Made by a program: the position numbers and the translations under genes
The notes under the pieces: model-generated
The model's database searches: none
What the model saw: only the letters and a program-made list of their open reading frames with translations
Told to the model about the DNA's origin: nothing
Shown: positions 46,632-60,023 of the stretch, one piece after another
How positions within the stretch are numbered: the stretch's first letter is position 1
Layout: each line of letters begins with the position of its first letter
From: Tetracentron sinense
Taxonomy: Eukaryota; Streptophyta; Magnoliopsida; Trochodendrales; Trochodendraceae
Direction: 5' to 3'
Length of the DNA: 64,000 nt
NCBI GenBank assembly: GCA_015143295.1
Contig: CM026570.1
Span: 21,645,250 to 21,709,249 of the forward strand

Positions 46632-48149
46632 TGTTAGCCTAAAGGTTACAACCTTGGGTACCCTTAATATTTTTGATGATAACACAATAATAAAATGATC
46701 ATTATAATACTAATGGTTCTATCAATTTTTCATATAAAACAGATTATAAGAACATTAACATACCTTGCAAGACATGAAGCATGAAAATTGATCAAAGCAT
46801 TTAAGATGAATTAACAAAAAGCAAACCTTCAATCAAATGCAAGTAATATGAAGACTACTCCAAGTCAAAGCTCAAAAATCCAAATTCAAGATCATGAAGC
46901 TCAAGACTCACTTGAACCAAAAAAGGAAAATCCAAATAAAGAACTCTTGGAAGATCATGAAGACAAAGTCAAAATTGAAGATCCAAGATCAAGTTGAACA
47001 ACAACTCTCAAGAATCATTTAGAGTCTTATTTTTTTACTTTTGAGAGAGTCTAGGACTTATGTAAGAAGTCCTCAAAGTATGAAAGTTGAATACTCAAGT
47101 ACTTAGATTGACTTTAGGATCCTAAGATCATAATTCATATTTATTCTAAGGCTTTAGAATATCATAAGAATGATGAAAATCATGCGAAAGTAAAGCTAAG
47201 TGACCTTGGAAAAAGGTCTCCATCGTTTAGGCCATTTAAAGATGAGATTACAGAGAAAATACACTAATTTCGTTGATGAAATTACAGAGGGTGTGATTTC
47301 GGCAATGAAACTGGCCGCAGAGCTATTGTTTTGTGCTCTATCCTTGATTCAGTGACCAATTGAGATTGGCATCCCAATCTCATCGACAAAATAATGCGGG
47401 AAACCCTGAAACGCTGTAACAGCTAGTTTTCGCATTAAATGTTTCACCAACAGCTAGAATGATCTGAGAGCTATAAATTGAGTTCATTTATGAACTACAA
47501 ACAACTATTGAACTACCATTGATCAAATCATTAACTCTCATTCATTGTTCTCAAGCTTAACTGTATTATCTATTGCGAAAACCTAGAAATCCCCAATCTC
47601 TTAATTGAGCCATTCAACTCCTATCTTTGAGAGGTTTCTAGAGTGCTTCAAATTCAATCATTTCATCTCAGTTAAGGATCATATTTCTTGATTGAATCCA
47701 ATTTCAAAAGTGTTGTATTGAGAAATCAAGAATCCGTTAATTCTTGTATTGAAGCGGGAAGCTTCAGGAAAGTCAAGAGAGGATTGTTCTCTTGCAAGTC
47801 AGGTCTGATCCTCACCCATAAGGGGATTGTAAAAGGTTTGATCCTCAACTGTAAGGAGATTGTAGAAGGTTTGGTCTTCACCCATAATAAGATTGACGAT
47901 TAGTAAGAATAGTGGTGAATCCTTTAAGTGGGAAGCTTAAGGCGGGGACGTAGGCAGATTGCCGAACCTCGAGAAAGATATCTTGTGTTTGCTCTCTCTA
48001 ACTCTTCCCTTACTTTTCTTTATTGCTTCAATTTAGAATTGCTAGTTGTATTCCCTTGTTAATTTTAATTCAGCAAAAAGGGAATTAGTAGAAATTTAAA
48101 TTTGTCAAAACCCTATTCACCCCCCTCTAGGGTCAATACTTGGGCAACA
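46632..48149 (+). mobile_element. Solo LTR of the E6 family inside the TRIM-like element
   Basis: Begins tgttagcctaaagg and ends ctagggtcaatacttgggca plus aca. Throughout it resembles the E6 LTRs (tttgatgataacacaataat, aggcggggacgtaggc, gggtcaatac). The flanks gcaaa (46627-46631) and acaaa (48150-48154) match at four of five bases. At 1518 bases it is longer than either E6 LTR. No internal part is present. Confidence 0.82.
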
Positions 48150-48402
48150 ACAAACTTTCATGATCTCCTAATAGCACATAAAGAGAAGCCAGTCATTCAA
48201 GACAAAAAAAAAAAATCAAATGTATCAACGATAAAGAGATTTTGACTAAAAATTTGTGATTTTTTTTATTGTTGTGAAACTAAAAAGAAAAAAGAAAAAA
48301 GAAAAAGAGAGGTTTAGGCCAAACAGGTGGCATTCCCTCCTGTTGGATAAACAAGATTGAAAAAAACTCAAAATCAAGTCCAATCGACCTACTCTGATAC
48401 CA

Positions 48403-48636
48403 TGTTAACAAAATGATTTAATGAATAGCTTAGAGGATTACATAGAGACCTAGATGGGGTTTATATAGATATTCCATCATCTCAAGATAGAAACTCTAGC
48501 AAATCTAATCCTAATCAAATCAAAGTAATTGATCCTAATCTTGTTCGAAATTCAAATCTATTTTGATATAAGATACAATGTGTCTCATCTCACCTTATTA
48601 CACCACTTTATGGTTTTCTCTGAACTATCTCTAATA
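48403..48636 (-). repeat. 5' LTR of the TRIM-like element
   Basis: Matches 46202-46442 and abuts the primer-binding site at 48388-48402. Confidence 0.78.
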
Positions 48637-49992
48637 TAATCACACCTGGCGATACTACTACTTGGCCCAAACCTTCTATAGAGTTATTTGAATTTTCTTA
48701 TGTGTAATTTGACTAATTTGTCAAGACACAAAATGTATTGACAGTTAGATTAGTTAAGTATTTATTATTTTGTTCTTAAATTATTTGTGTGATTTAATAT
48801 TTTGAATGGTTACGTAGAAAAAAGGAAAATGTATTATATTCTATGTGTAAAACAAAGTTAGAGATGTAATGACAATGAAAGTTAAATGTCCATGTTTTTG
48901 GAGTTGAATTATTTGAAATTACTTTACAGGTAACAATCATAGGTACTTTTTAGGAGAAAAATAAAACATATTTTTTTATTTTTTACAAAAACGACGGCCC
49001 AATATCGTCGCTTAATATCATATAATTATATTAGGATAATAAACAACGATCTTCGACCGCCTTTTAATAAAATAACAGTCTAAGACCGTCGATTATTTCT
49101 ATGTAAAAATCATGATTTTAAGCCGCCATTTTCTTAAAAGAATGATATATTTTCGATGGTTATCAATGGCTTACAACTATGCTTTTTACCAAAAAATCAT
49201 GGTTTTTGGCTGTTACTTATCATGTTTATTCAGTGTTTGTCCGAGCCAGCCAATATTCACTCGAGTCAGACAGGGCTCGCTCGAGACATGCCTGCAAATC
49301 TAGCATAGTGTGCACATATGTCGGTAATTCCCAGAACATGGTCAAGACACTAATCACCTACGATAAAAGTATTTATCTAAATCAAATCACCTAAAGTGTA
49401 GACTAGATATCTAGATCACTTACCAATCCTAAGTGGCCTAAGTGGTGAGAGTGAAGCTTCATGTAGAATATTTTTTAGTTGAACCTCTTCAAACTTCATC
49501 TTCATGAAAAATACTAAAATGGATAGACTTGACTCAAGATTATAACTTGACTCAATTTTGTCAATGGAATGTAGCCAATCACAAATTACACTTTACATAT
49601 CAAAATCAGTAACTACAAACCCTATAATAAAATATATATTTAGCAGTCTAAAAAAAATCTTCATCTTCTTAGAGCTATTAATGGCTTAGAAGAGATTCAT
49701 CCAAACCCATTAAGAACACAAATCCCTAATTTTATTTTTGATTTTTATGGTGAAAAAAAAAAAGATTAGAAGAGGGGAATGGAAGAAGATTAGAAGTGTG
49801 AAAATAAAGAGGATCTTGGATCCCAAATGAAGATGCAACATCAGTAAAAGGAAGACATTTTTGTGGAGAAGATGTTGAGAGCAAACTCTTCTTCTCTAAT
49901 TTCTTTAATGAAAATGGTATTTTTGGGTATTATTAATGTAATGAATAAAATTCGTAAAATGATAAGTGTTGTGAAGACAAGCTAAACTTCAT
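48637..49992. other. Region without a supportable gene; possible CACTA-type remnant
   Basis: AT-rich. At 48990-49130 the words acgacgg, gacggcccaatatcgtcg, cagtctaagaccgtcg and aagccgccatttt occur on both strands, resembling the subterminal repeats of plant CACTA elements. Neither a CACTA terminus nor a transposase is seen. The rest shows no structure I can name. Confidence 0.4.
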
Positions 49993-50635
49993 TGTTATGA
50001 CAACGGATGAGTGACCCGTATTCAAATTGAGTACGAGTTTGTGCTCTTCAGGACAACGGATTTGCTATCCTGAAGCCGAGTATAGCAACCACATTCTTGG
50101 GCAACGGTTATTCTATCCGTATTCACATACATAACGAACCCGTGCTTATGTCAACAACGAGACCGACTCACAGGACAAAATAATCAGGAGGCAATCTTTT
50201 TACTCTGTTGTTAGGTGAAAAGTACTATCTTGGCATTTAATGCATTGAATGTTAGTCACCTCAACCTGTTTTTCGACCCCAGACCGACCTTAGAAATAGT
50301 AGGCTCAAACATGTGACACGTAAGGCTCAAGATCTGTTTGATATATTTGGTAATGATCATAAAGCAACTGGCATGGTCATCCATAGTCATCTATGGGCAT
50401 GTATAGATATACAGAGTTAAGCCTATAAATACCCCGAGAAATTAAGTGCATAAGGATCGACAAAATTGACAAATATTGCTATGATTTCAATCTTTACTGT
50501 ACTTCATCTTCTACCTATCCTAACTTTGGCATCGGAGTGTATTGCAGGGTGTACACCCTTCACTTTTTCCTTCTACCAGTAAACCAGAATCTGAGGAGCA
50601 GTTGATGCATGGACGTTCAAGAAAAATCTCACACA
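49993..50635 (+). repeat. 5' LTR of E4
   Basis: Starts tgttatgacaacgg and has internal caacgg/ccgtatt repeats and a clear TATA box (tataaat, 50424-50430). It ends shortly before the primer site. The partner is outside the window, so edges are inferred. Confidence 0.6.
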
Positions 50636-50640
50636 AAAAT

Positions 50641-50657
50641 TGGCGCCGTCTGTGGGA
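50641..50657 (+). other. Primer-binding site of E4
   Basis: tggcgccgtctgtggga, the site common in Tat-type plant gypsy elements. Confidence 0.8.
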
Positions 50658-50696
50658 AACTCTTAATCGAACCCCTCTTTGCTCTCTTTATTCACC

Positions 50697-52710
50697 ATGG
50701 CTGATCAAACCCCCATACCCCTGGTTGAGGATCTGACCCATCAAACCACTCCCATTGTACCTACTGTATTACAGACTTCTAGACCAGAAGTTGGACAACC
50801 TTCTAACCATCTCGTAGGAGAGGCTTCTCAAGCAAGCCAGATCTTGCTACTGTTGCAGCAACAGAAGTCCACTCTAAACTATCTAACCAGCCGACAACAG
50901 TCATTCCAAGAGAGGCTAGCGGTTTACGAGCGTGAATTGTATGAATCGGATGCTGAGCTACTCCAAAATGCTCCTCAAGGTGAGCCACTCCCAAGGCACC
51001 TTATTCGACAACAGCTCCTCCTCCCATCTTCTCCCCCAAGGGCAACAGTAGCACGACCAGCATCACCACCATTGAGAGAGAATCTTGACAACAGATTCGT
51101 GTTTGTTCCTTCTTCCAGTGAAGTTGCCCGCCCCTGTTCTCCACCTCCCCAGCAAGTTCATGCTAGACAAAGGGATCAAGCTCGTGCTGAACCACGAGAC
51201 TTAGAGTATGTTCGTGCTGAACAACGGGATTTTTATGCTCGTGCCGAACTGCGAGAGCCATGGATTCGTAGTGCTAAAGAGCTGAATGTTCAAACACACT
51301 ATGGGGATCAAAGGACATGGATGACTCCTAAAGATGTGAAAGCCATGATCAGTGCTCATGTTAGGGGCACAGGTGGAAACTCTCCTGATTAATTTGCCCA
51401 ATAAGCAAAGTTGGATGCCAGAACCTCCCCCTTCTTAGATCAGATCAACCAGTCATACACTCCCTCAAGGTTCATAACACCGAACTTTATCATGTTTGAT
51501 GGAAGGACAGACCCAGTTGACCATTTGTTCAACTTCAAGCACGCTATGGCTCTCCATAATCCTATTGATAATCTCCTTTGTAAAGCCTCCCCGAACAGTC
51601 TAGCAGGAGCAGCTACGAGGTGGTTTCGCAACTTGCCCTCTGACTCAATCAAAAGCTTGGCAGAACTAAGGTCAGTTTTTATTGATCAATATATTGTGAA
51701 TAAAAAGAAGAAAGCAGGTGCGGATTCCCTCTTTGCTCTAAGAATGAAGCCAACGGAGTCTCTGAAGGACTTCATTCAACGATTCAGTGATGAGGTCTCT
51801 AACATTGACAAGGTGGAGGACAGCAGTAGCATAGCTGCATTCAAGAATACAGTGCCTAAGAGCTCTAAGATATACGAGTCTCTAACTCTTGACTACCCCA
51901 CTAAGCTAGAAGACATGTAAGTCTGTGCTGCTAAGTTCAGGAGATTTGAAGATGATACCACAGTTGTAGCACGGCCAGGGGTGAAGGGAGTAGGAGTGGA
52001 AGCTGTGGAGAGAGCAGATTGAGCGTCCTCATCAAAGAAGGGGAAGAGGCCGATGTATGAATCTTTTGATGATGAAGAGTCACCATAGAGAGCACCAAGA
52101 GAGAAGGTTGTATATGTGGATCAACGGGATCAACCGGATCGGCGCTTGTATGAAGTGTACCAAAATCAGAAGCAGCAGTAGAGCAGGACGGAAAGGCGTC
52201 GTTTTCAACCCAATCAAAATTATTAGTAGCACCAGGGACAGCAAGATAGACGTCCTTATCAGCCCAGTCAAGTGTAGCCCAGGTACAATCAAAGCCCTCG
52301 AGAGCGAGGCAATCAGACAATGGAGAGACGTCCTTTCCAGAGCCAAACTAATCAAATTAATTTCAAGGTCAGTTCATCGATAATAATGAAGTCGATGGAG
52401 AACGATTCTTACTTTGAATGGCCTGCTCGTACTGTTCACAATGTCACAGTGGGACCACGGGCACATGAGTACTGCTACTATCACAAGGGTCGTGGTCACA
52501 TAACTACCCGTTGTCAGATCTTAAGGGAGTACCTGGAGCAGCTAGTTTGGGAGGGTTGTTTGGGAGAGTATGTGGTTCCCAATGATGGTGTAGTGCATAC
52601 TAAGGAACCACCACCTCTGTCCCGTATTGAAGAATCTTCAAATCTAGGTCTAGTGGAGGAGGATGAGGAGGATCACCTATGGGTACAATCAATGTCATCC
52701 ACCGTGCTCT
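50697..52710 (+). pseudogene. gag of E4 (fossil)
   Basis: A variable N-terminal part contains a degenerate repeat (RAEPRDLEYVRAEQRDFYAR). It is followed by the conserved gypsy capsid domain (PSRFITPNFIMFDGRTDPVD, GAATRWFRNLP, ESLKDFIQRF, about 51440-51920) and a knuckle CYYHKGRGHITTRC near 52474. Several breaks are present. Confidence 0.8.
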
Positions 52711-52779
52711 AACGCCCGTGGTAGACTTGGAGCAGAACTTCAGGGCGAAGATGAGGAAGCTATCTCATATGGTTGAGGT

Positions 52780-55054
52780 CTACTAGGTGCAACCAACAAC
52801 GAGGGGCATTAAGCAAGCTCTTACTTTCTATGACCACAACATGACAACCGTGGACAGGCCCCATTATGATGCCCTCGTCCTTACTATGAGAATTGGTAGT
52901 TTCGATATCAAGAGGGTGTTTGTTGATTCGGGGAGTCCTGCGGACATTCTCTATCTCCAAGCCTCCACCTAGATAAAGTTGGATCCAGCTTCACTTGTTG
53001 CTACTCTAATCCTGTTGGTAGGGTTTGATGGGAGCTCGATGCAGCCCCTTGGAGATATCGTCCTATCTGTTGAAGCCGGACCAATCATCTTACCAACACA
53101 ATTTTTTGTCCTCGATGCACCGTCCTCGTATAATGCCATTCTAGGACGGTGGTGGATGTATGAGATGAGAGCTGTTCCCTCATCTTATTACCAGGTGTTG
53201 AAGTACCCCGCTCAGGACGGGCCAAGGGAGATCAGGGGAGATCAGTTTGCATCCCAGAAATGTGACTACACCCCACCCGACGTATCCGAATAGTAATTAT
53301 AGTGTGGGACCGTAGAGAAGAGAGCTCGAGTGAAGTGTTGAACAGACCGTCCGTTGAACCCATAAAGGTTGTTAATTTGGGAATGGACGAAGAGCCAAGG
53401 ATGTTGTAGATAGGGACTAGCTTGAGAATGAAAGAAGAGGCTGAGCTGTTGTGTTTTTTGAAGGAGAACCTCGATGTCTTTACCTGGTCACACAAAGACA
53501 TGACGGGGATCTGCTCGGAAGTCATTTGTCATCACTTGAACGTTGATCCCGCTGTTTGTCCTGTCAAGCAAAAGCCACAAAGACTAGCTTCTGCTTATCA
53601 TGATGCTGTCAACGAAGAGATTGACAAACTCATCCGACACAGGTTTATTCGAGAAGTTCAATACCCGAACTGGATAGTGAATGTAGTAGTCGTACCAAAG
53701 AAGAGTGGAAAAGTTAGAGTCTGTATTGATTTCACCAGTGTAAATAAAGCTTTTCCGAAAGACTTTTTCCCTGTACCAAGAATTGATAGACTTATCAATG
53801 GTACTGCTAGCCATGAGATGTTATCCTTTATAGATGGGTATCCGGGTTATAACCAGATTCTTTTGGTTGATGGCGATCAAGAAAAGACTGCCTTCGTCAC
53901 AGAGCATGGTTTATTTTGTTACCGAGTTATACCCTTTGGCCTCAAGAACACTGGCGCCACTTATCAACTTTTGATGACTCTGATGTTCAGACCTTTGCTT
54001 AGTAAGATGATGTAAGTGTATATTGATAACATCGTGGTGAACAGCAGAGTACGGGCAACTCTCGTGGCGGATCTGGTTGAGCCTTTCTCTATTCTTCGAG
54101 CTTATAATCTGAAGTTGAACCTGGAGAAGTGCATATTTGGCGTCACCTCAGGCATATTTTTGGGCTATCACATCAGTCAGCGTGGCATTGAGGCTGATTC
54201 TGCTCAAATCCATGCTTTGTTGGACATGCCAAAGCCAAGGACGAAGAAGGAGATTCAGAAGCTAACAGGACGTATTGCTGCCCTCAACCGTTTTATATCT
54301 AAGTCTTCTGATTGTTGTAAGCCTCTCTTCGAGTTGTTAATAAAAGACTCAATATTTAAGTGGACCAAGGAATACTCTTAGGCTTTTGTTGTCTTAAAAG
54401 AATATTTGGGCTTTGCTCCCATCCTTTCCGTACCTAAGCTTGGTAAGGTGCTATATCTTTATTTATCCGTCTCAGAGCAGGCAATTGGCTCTGTGCTGCT
54501 CAGAAGTTGTGATAGTGTGGAAAAACTAATATATTTTATCAGCAAAACCTTTCTCAAAGCAGAGTCCAATTATAGCAAACTTGAGAAGGTATGTCTTGCT
54601 CTAGTTTTTTCTGCTGAAAAACAGCATCCTTATTTCCAGGCTCATACTATTGTTGTCATCATAACATATCCCTTAAAAATTGTGTTGAGACAACCCGAGT
54701 TGGCAGGATGAATGTCAAAGTGGGTTGTTGTACTCAGTGAATTTGATGTTCAGTATCGAGCAAGGATATCAGAGAAGGGGCAAGCCATGGCGACTTTCTT
54801 ATTCGATTTCCTCGTAGAAGAGGTTGGGGCAGAAGTAAATCATGATCGTCACGAGCTCCCTGACGACGTTGAGGACGGGAACCATGAGCAGGATGGGATG
54901 ACGACATGGAATAATTAGCTCTTATATGTAGACGAATCTTCTAATGCTAGTGGGTCAGGGCTTGGTGCTGTACTCATTAGCCCCGAGAACATTAAAATTC
55001 AGAAGATGACACGTCTAGGCTTTTTTGCCTCAAACAAAGAAGCTGAGTATGAAG
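52780..55054 (+). pseudogene. Protease, RT and RNase H of E4 (fossil)
   Basis: Protease lies at about 52840-53260 with FVDSGSPADILYL. RT is at about 53540-54330 with VRVCIDFTSVNKAFPKDFFP, ATYQLLMTLMF and the catalytic box near 54016. The gypsy RNase H occupies about 54400-54790, and a second RNase H starts near 54920. Several breaks are present. Confidence 0.8.
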
Positions 55055-56472
55055 TGTAAAGTCCATGTTTTAGTATTAGTTTATTCCGGTGTCAAAACAA
55101 GTGAGTCTACTGTATCTTGTATCATTGCCTTCAAGCATCCACGACAAGTGAAGATGAAGACCGAAGAAGATCAGTTGAAGATTCGGTTGAAGGCATTTCC
55201 CTTATATCCTTCATTTCACTCATAGGGTGGTAAGTGACCTAGATACCATGTTACCTTAGGTGGGAATTGACTTAGAATAATCATACTATGATACCTTAGG
55301 TAGAAATGTACTTAGAGTAACCATATGGACCTTAGGTGATTAGTTATGTAGCCCAAAACAAGTTAAAAGTTCTTAAGGTTCTTAAAAAACCAAGGTTGCT
55401 TGTAAGAGGCATATCACTTAAACCGTAGCTCGGATTTTACTCCATAATATATCAAATCGACCGCGTCAAAAAGATCTACAACTTTTGTGAAGGAAGCAAA
55501 GCTAAAAATGTGTTCCAATACCTCTGGGTCAACCCTGACCATTTTCAATCGACCCTGATATGGAAAACTTTTGTATGCTGAAAAAATTCCTGAATTTGAG
55601 TTATTTGAGGGTCGACTCTGAGAGACACTTGGGTTGACCCAAGTACACATTTTGGTCGACCCAAAGTGTCCAGGGTCAACCTTGATATGGTTTTTCTTGC
55701 TAATTTCGTTTTGGCAACTTCTATATCTTGGTTTTGGGTTCTCTATTTATTGTGAACCCTTCTAGTCCATGGGGAGGGACTTTGGAAGAGTATAGAGAGT
55801 ATATTTAACTATCTATAGAGTTCGTAGAAACTCCAAGTTTTTTTTCTTCTCTCCTCCCCTTTGTTAGTCCTTCTTCCATCCTAGTTTTTGCAAATCATTG
55901 TTCCATTCTTGCTTGCTTGGACTTTCCCATTGATGGAGTCCATCTAGGATTTGAATTTAATCAAAACATCAACCTGTTCTGGGAATAACTAATTGGTCGA
56001 AGTGTTCTAGAGCCTTTACAAAGGAGATCGATTCGAGAAGGATCATGGTAGAGTGATTTGATCGGTGGAATCAGAAGCCGTCATTGACGGAGATCGATCG
56101 TGGAGATCGTGGTTATCGAGACTTGTGAGATTGTGATTGCTTTCGGAGGCGTGGTGGATTGAGTACTAAGGATCGAGGAGGTCGAGTTCGGTTAAGTACA
56201 GTTCAAGTCTTGTAAGTATTTGTTTCTTTGTCTTAGTGGATTCTCATTGCTAGACTAGGTCCCGTGGTTTGTCCCAGAAGGGTTTCCACGTAAAAATTAC
56301 TTGTGTTGTGGTTTGTTTGTTTTCCTTTTTTGTACTTGATTATCATCTTTCCTTAGTTAATAATTTAATTGTTAAAAAGGGTAGAAATACTTTTAGGGAA
56401 ACCTAGTCATCCCCTCTTGGATTTGTGAGTTCTTGACTTAAACATAGATTTGAGGTTCACCGGATTTTTTCA
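55055..56472 (+). repeat. 5' LTR of E5
   Basis: 1418 bases matching 62626 onward. Near-palindromes ttgggttgacccaa (55629-55642) and tttggtcgacccaaa (55651-55665) lie in it. It ends ttttttca before the primer site. Confidence 0.85.
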
Positions 56473-56489
56473 ATTGGTATCAGAGCGGG
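56473..56489 (+). other. Primer-binding site of E5
   Basis: attggtatcagagcggg directly after the LTR, matching initiator-methionine tRNA. Confidence 0.85.
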
Positions 56490-58762
56490 TTCACTAATTT
56501 ATTAGTGTGATCTTGTCTCATATTTTTGGTGAATATGAATCTCCAAAGAGAGGGAGGATCCCTCTCTTGTCCTCCATTATTTGATGGAAACAATTATGCT
56601 TATTGGAAAGCTCGTATAAGAGCCTTTCTAAAATCCTTGGATGAGAGAGTATGGATCTCTGTTGAACAAGGTTGGACCCATTCAACAAAGTCCATAGATA
56701 ACCAGACCATCCCTAAACCTTCTTCTAAATGGAAAAATGTAGATCTTGAAATTTGTAGATGGAAAAATAAGGGTTTTAATGCAATCTTCACTACTTTCAC
56801 ACCCAAATAATTTTGGAATGTTTCTAAATGTGACACTTCGAAGGAGGCATGGGATATTCTTAAACTTACCCATGAAGGGATTACAACAGTCAAGATCTCT
56901 AAACTTCAAATGCTTACTTCTAAATTTGAAAATCTGAGAATGAATGATGATGAAACTTTTGATGGTTCTTATGCTGATTTGAGTGACATTGTTAATTCTT
57001 ATTTTAACCTAGGAGAAAGAATTCCTGAGTCCAAAATTGTTAGAAAAATTTTGAGATCTCTACCTGAGAGATTTCGATTGAAGGTTACCGCCATCGAAGA
57101 GAGCAAAAATGTTGATGCTCTCAAAATTGAAGAGTTGGTTGGTTCTGTCCAAACCTATGAGTTAAATCTGAACCCATCTAAGAATCAAAATCTATTGCCT
57201 TGAAATCCGTCAAGGAATTCATAGATGGTTCAGATAATGACTCTAAAGATGATGAAGAAGAGTTGGCTTTATTTGCAAAGAAATTCAGAAATATTTTGAA
57301 ACTTAATAAGAGATTTAATCTGAAAGGAAAAAAATCTTTTGAGAAGCCTAAGTCCAAGCACTTTAAAAACAAGAAACATCTTAAAAGTGCTGACAGTAAA
57401 TCCCAAGGTGTTCAATGCTATGAATGTCAAGGCTATGGCCATATTGCCGTTGAGTGCTCTAATAAGAAAAGATTTAAGGGCAAGGTAAGGGATGACAGTG
57501 AATCTGAATTTGAGGAATTAGATAGTTCTTCTTGTGAGGAGACTAGGGGTTATGTGACCTTTATTGTATTCTTTATCTGGGGTTGAAGAATCTTCTTCAA
57601 ATGTTGTGAGTGACCAACACCATAGTGATGGTGAGGATGACGAGAGTCAGAATGACTCAGATTTTGAGGGAGACCTCGAGGCAACCTATGATGAGCTATT
57701 TCAGCAATGCCTAAAGCTGAAAAATGTTCAGTTTTTCATAACCATAAATGTCAAATCTATTGAAATAGAAAGAGATGTCTTAGACCAAGTGGCTTCAGGG
57801 TTGAAAGCTCTTGTGTCACAGCTTAAGGAAGAGAATGGTTCCCTCGTTCTCAAGACTCAGCTTCTTGAATCTGATTTGCATGTTTGTCTTGATAAAAAGA
57901 CAAGTCTTGAAATCAAGTTGGCAGATCGTGAACAAAATCAGAGGTGTGGAGATGTGAAGGAAACTCTATCTACCTCGAACACTGAGCTTACTACTAAAAA
58001 GCACTCTTCTGAAAATAGGAAGGACCCTTCATGTCGCACCCCAAAATACTCCCTAGGAGTTGAGGGATACTTTAGGTGTGACTATACGTACCTGCCAAAC
58101 CATCCTGTAATGAATAAGGTGAATATAATACTAACACAATGATAATCAGAGTGCAGAAGCTAAACATAGGTTGCGGAAGCATAGACTAATTTTTCTTTGC
58201 TTCTAAAGTTCCCAATATGGTATTCCAAGTGAACACAAGTATATACAAAACACATCTAAGTCTAAGGTGGACAGGCCCACCTATCAAAATGTCACAAATA
58301 CGCAAAAGATCCCCTCTCACTCTCCCCTCAACACTAGTCAAGGTATGGCCACACGTCGAGGTCTCGGTCCACCTGAGTCTGTAGTGGGATAGACGACTCT
58401 CTCTCCTCTATGTATACTTCCTCGACCCAAGGCTCTGGGTTGAGGGCTCCCTCAGTACCTGCCGACATGAAAGTACGGCTGAGCATGGAATACTCAGCGA
58501 GTACAAGCTACTAGCTAACCATAACAATTAATAAAACACAACAACAGTAATACAATACAGAGCAGTAATAGGAACATCACAAAAGAAATAATATTAAACA
58601 TGATACGATACAATCATCTCGATATGCGTGCATGAATGCAAAAACTCTGATAAAACTCATGCTTGGAAATCTGTTTCATGTCTCGGTATAGCTTGAGGAA
58701 ATCATGTATGCGTGAATGCATGAATGCCTTGTCATCATCTTATAAACTTGCATCTTGTAAAA

Positions 58763-59045
58763 TTGTGAGCCAGAGGCTAGCACCCGAATATCCCTGGGCT
58801 GCCAACCTTCTTGATATATGGTTTTCTTGTGAGCCAGAGGCTAGTACCAGAATGTTCCTGGGCTACCAACCTCCTTGACAATTCGTGAATTTTAATTACT
58901 TGTTTAGTTTTCTTGTGAGCCAGCGGCTAGTACCCGAATGTCCCTGGGCTACCAACCTCCTTGACATGTAGTGTTTTGGGTTTTCTTGTGAGCCAGAGGC
59001 TAGTATCCGAATCTCCCTCGGCTACCAACCTCCTTGACATGCAAT
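58763..59045. repeat. Tandem repeat of about 75 bases in S3
   Basis: Four units of cttgtgagccagaggctagt, then acccgaatgtccctgggcta and ccaacctccttgaca, with spacers of different length. Confidence 0.88.
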
Positions 59046-60023
59046 ATTTTCTTGTTGATTATTGTATGCATATGCTCTTGAAATCTCGGTTCATGCACAC
59101 ATGCGTGCTCGTGTACGTGCCAATAGTGACAATCATGGGAGTACGGATAACAAGAGAGATATGGCATCACAATTCAATTCATAGTATATGCGTGTAAGAA
59201 TTTGAGTAGTCTACATGGCATTGGATCAATTCATCATTCATAAGAATGCATGTATAAGGCCTACTTTCATTTCTTCATTTAAGTCATTTATTCATAGTTT
59301 AGGCATTTTGTTAAACACATAACATGCAACGTTCCATAGTAGTTCATCTTATTCTTTTTAGTGCATGTTTTCCATTCAATCATAAAGGTAAGTTCATTAT
59401 TGGTAAAATGGCCATCCTCCATGTTCCATTCAACACACCACACATATCATACATCATACATTCGACATCTCATCGCCTCAATCAACACCCCATACACATC
59501 CATACCCTTTTCTTATCTTACTTATATTTATTGGAGATGTTACATTTCATAGGGAAGGAAAACATACTAGCAAGCATCACATTTCACAATAGAAAACCTA
59601 GATTATTGCTAGGGGAAGTTAGTAGGGTGTACTAACCTTGAATCAAAGCTTGATCTTGGTTGTAAACCTTGATTGGAGCTCCAACTTGCAAGAAGAAGGA
59701 CTCTTGCTTGAAGAAGGCTTGAGTGGGAAGAAAAACCCCTTGAAAATACCTTGGAAAGTGCTGCCCTAGCTTGGAGAAATGAGCTCCATGAGTGCTTGAG
59801 CCTTGACCTTGAAGAAAACGAACTTGAGATGATCTAGGGTCTTCAACCCTTTGATTTCTTCTCAAAAACAAACCCTAGGTTAGGAAATCTCCTTCTCCTC
59901 TCTCTCTATCTCCCAAATACTCTAAGTGTAGTGAATGGGGTCCTCAGGGTTCGGGCAAACCCTTTAAGGCAAGAGAGAACCGCCCAAATGACAAAAAGAC
60001 CCTTAATGAAATTTCTGCAAAAA

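Larger units (their letters stand above)
46202..48636 (-). mobile_element. TRIM-like miniature LTR element, split by a solo LTR
   Basis: LTRs of about 240 bases (46202-46442 and 48403-48636) flank an internal part of only about 440 bases once the nested solo LTR is set aside. On the minus strand the primer site TGGTATCAGAGTAGG abuts the right LTR (48388-48402), and a purine tract (rc of tcctcct, 46444-46450) abuts the left LTR. No coding capacity. Sizes are a little above classic TRIM elements. Outer flanks ataac and ataat may be the target duplication, but the exact LTR edge is uncertain. Confidence 0.75.

Noticed and set aside
59324-59635. 103-residue plus-strand frame inside S3
   Set aside because: Lies wholly in a solo LTR, has no domain, and its His/Ser/Ile-rich text reflects base composition.
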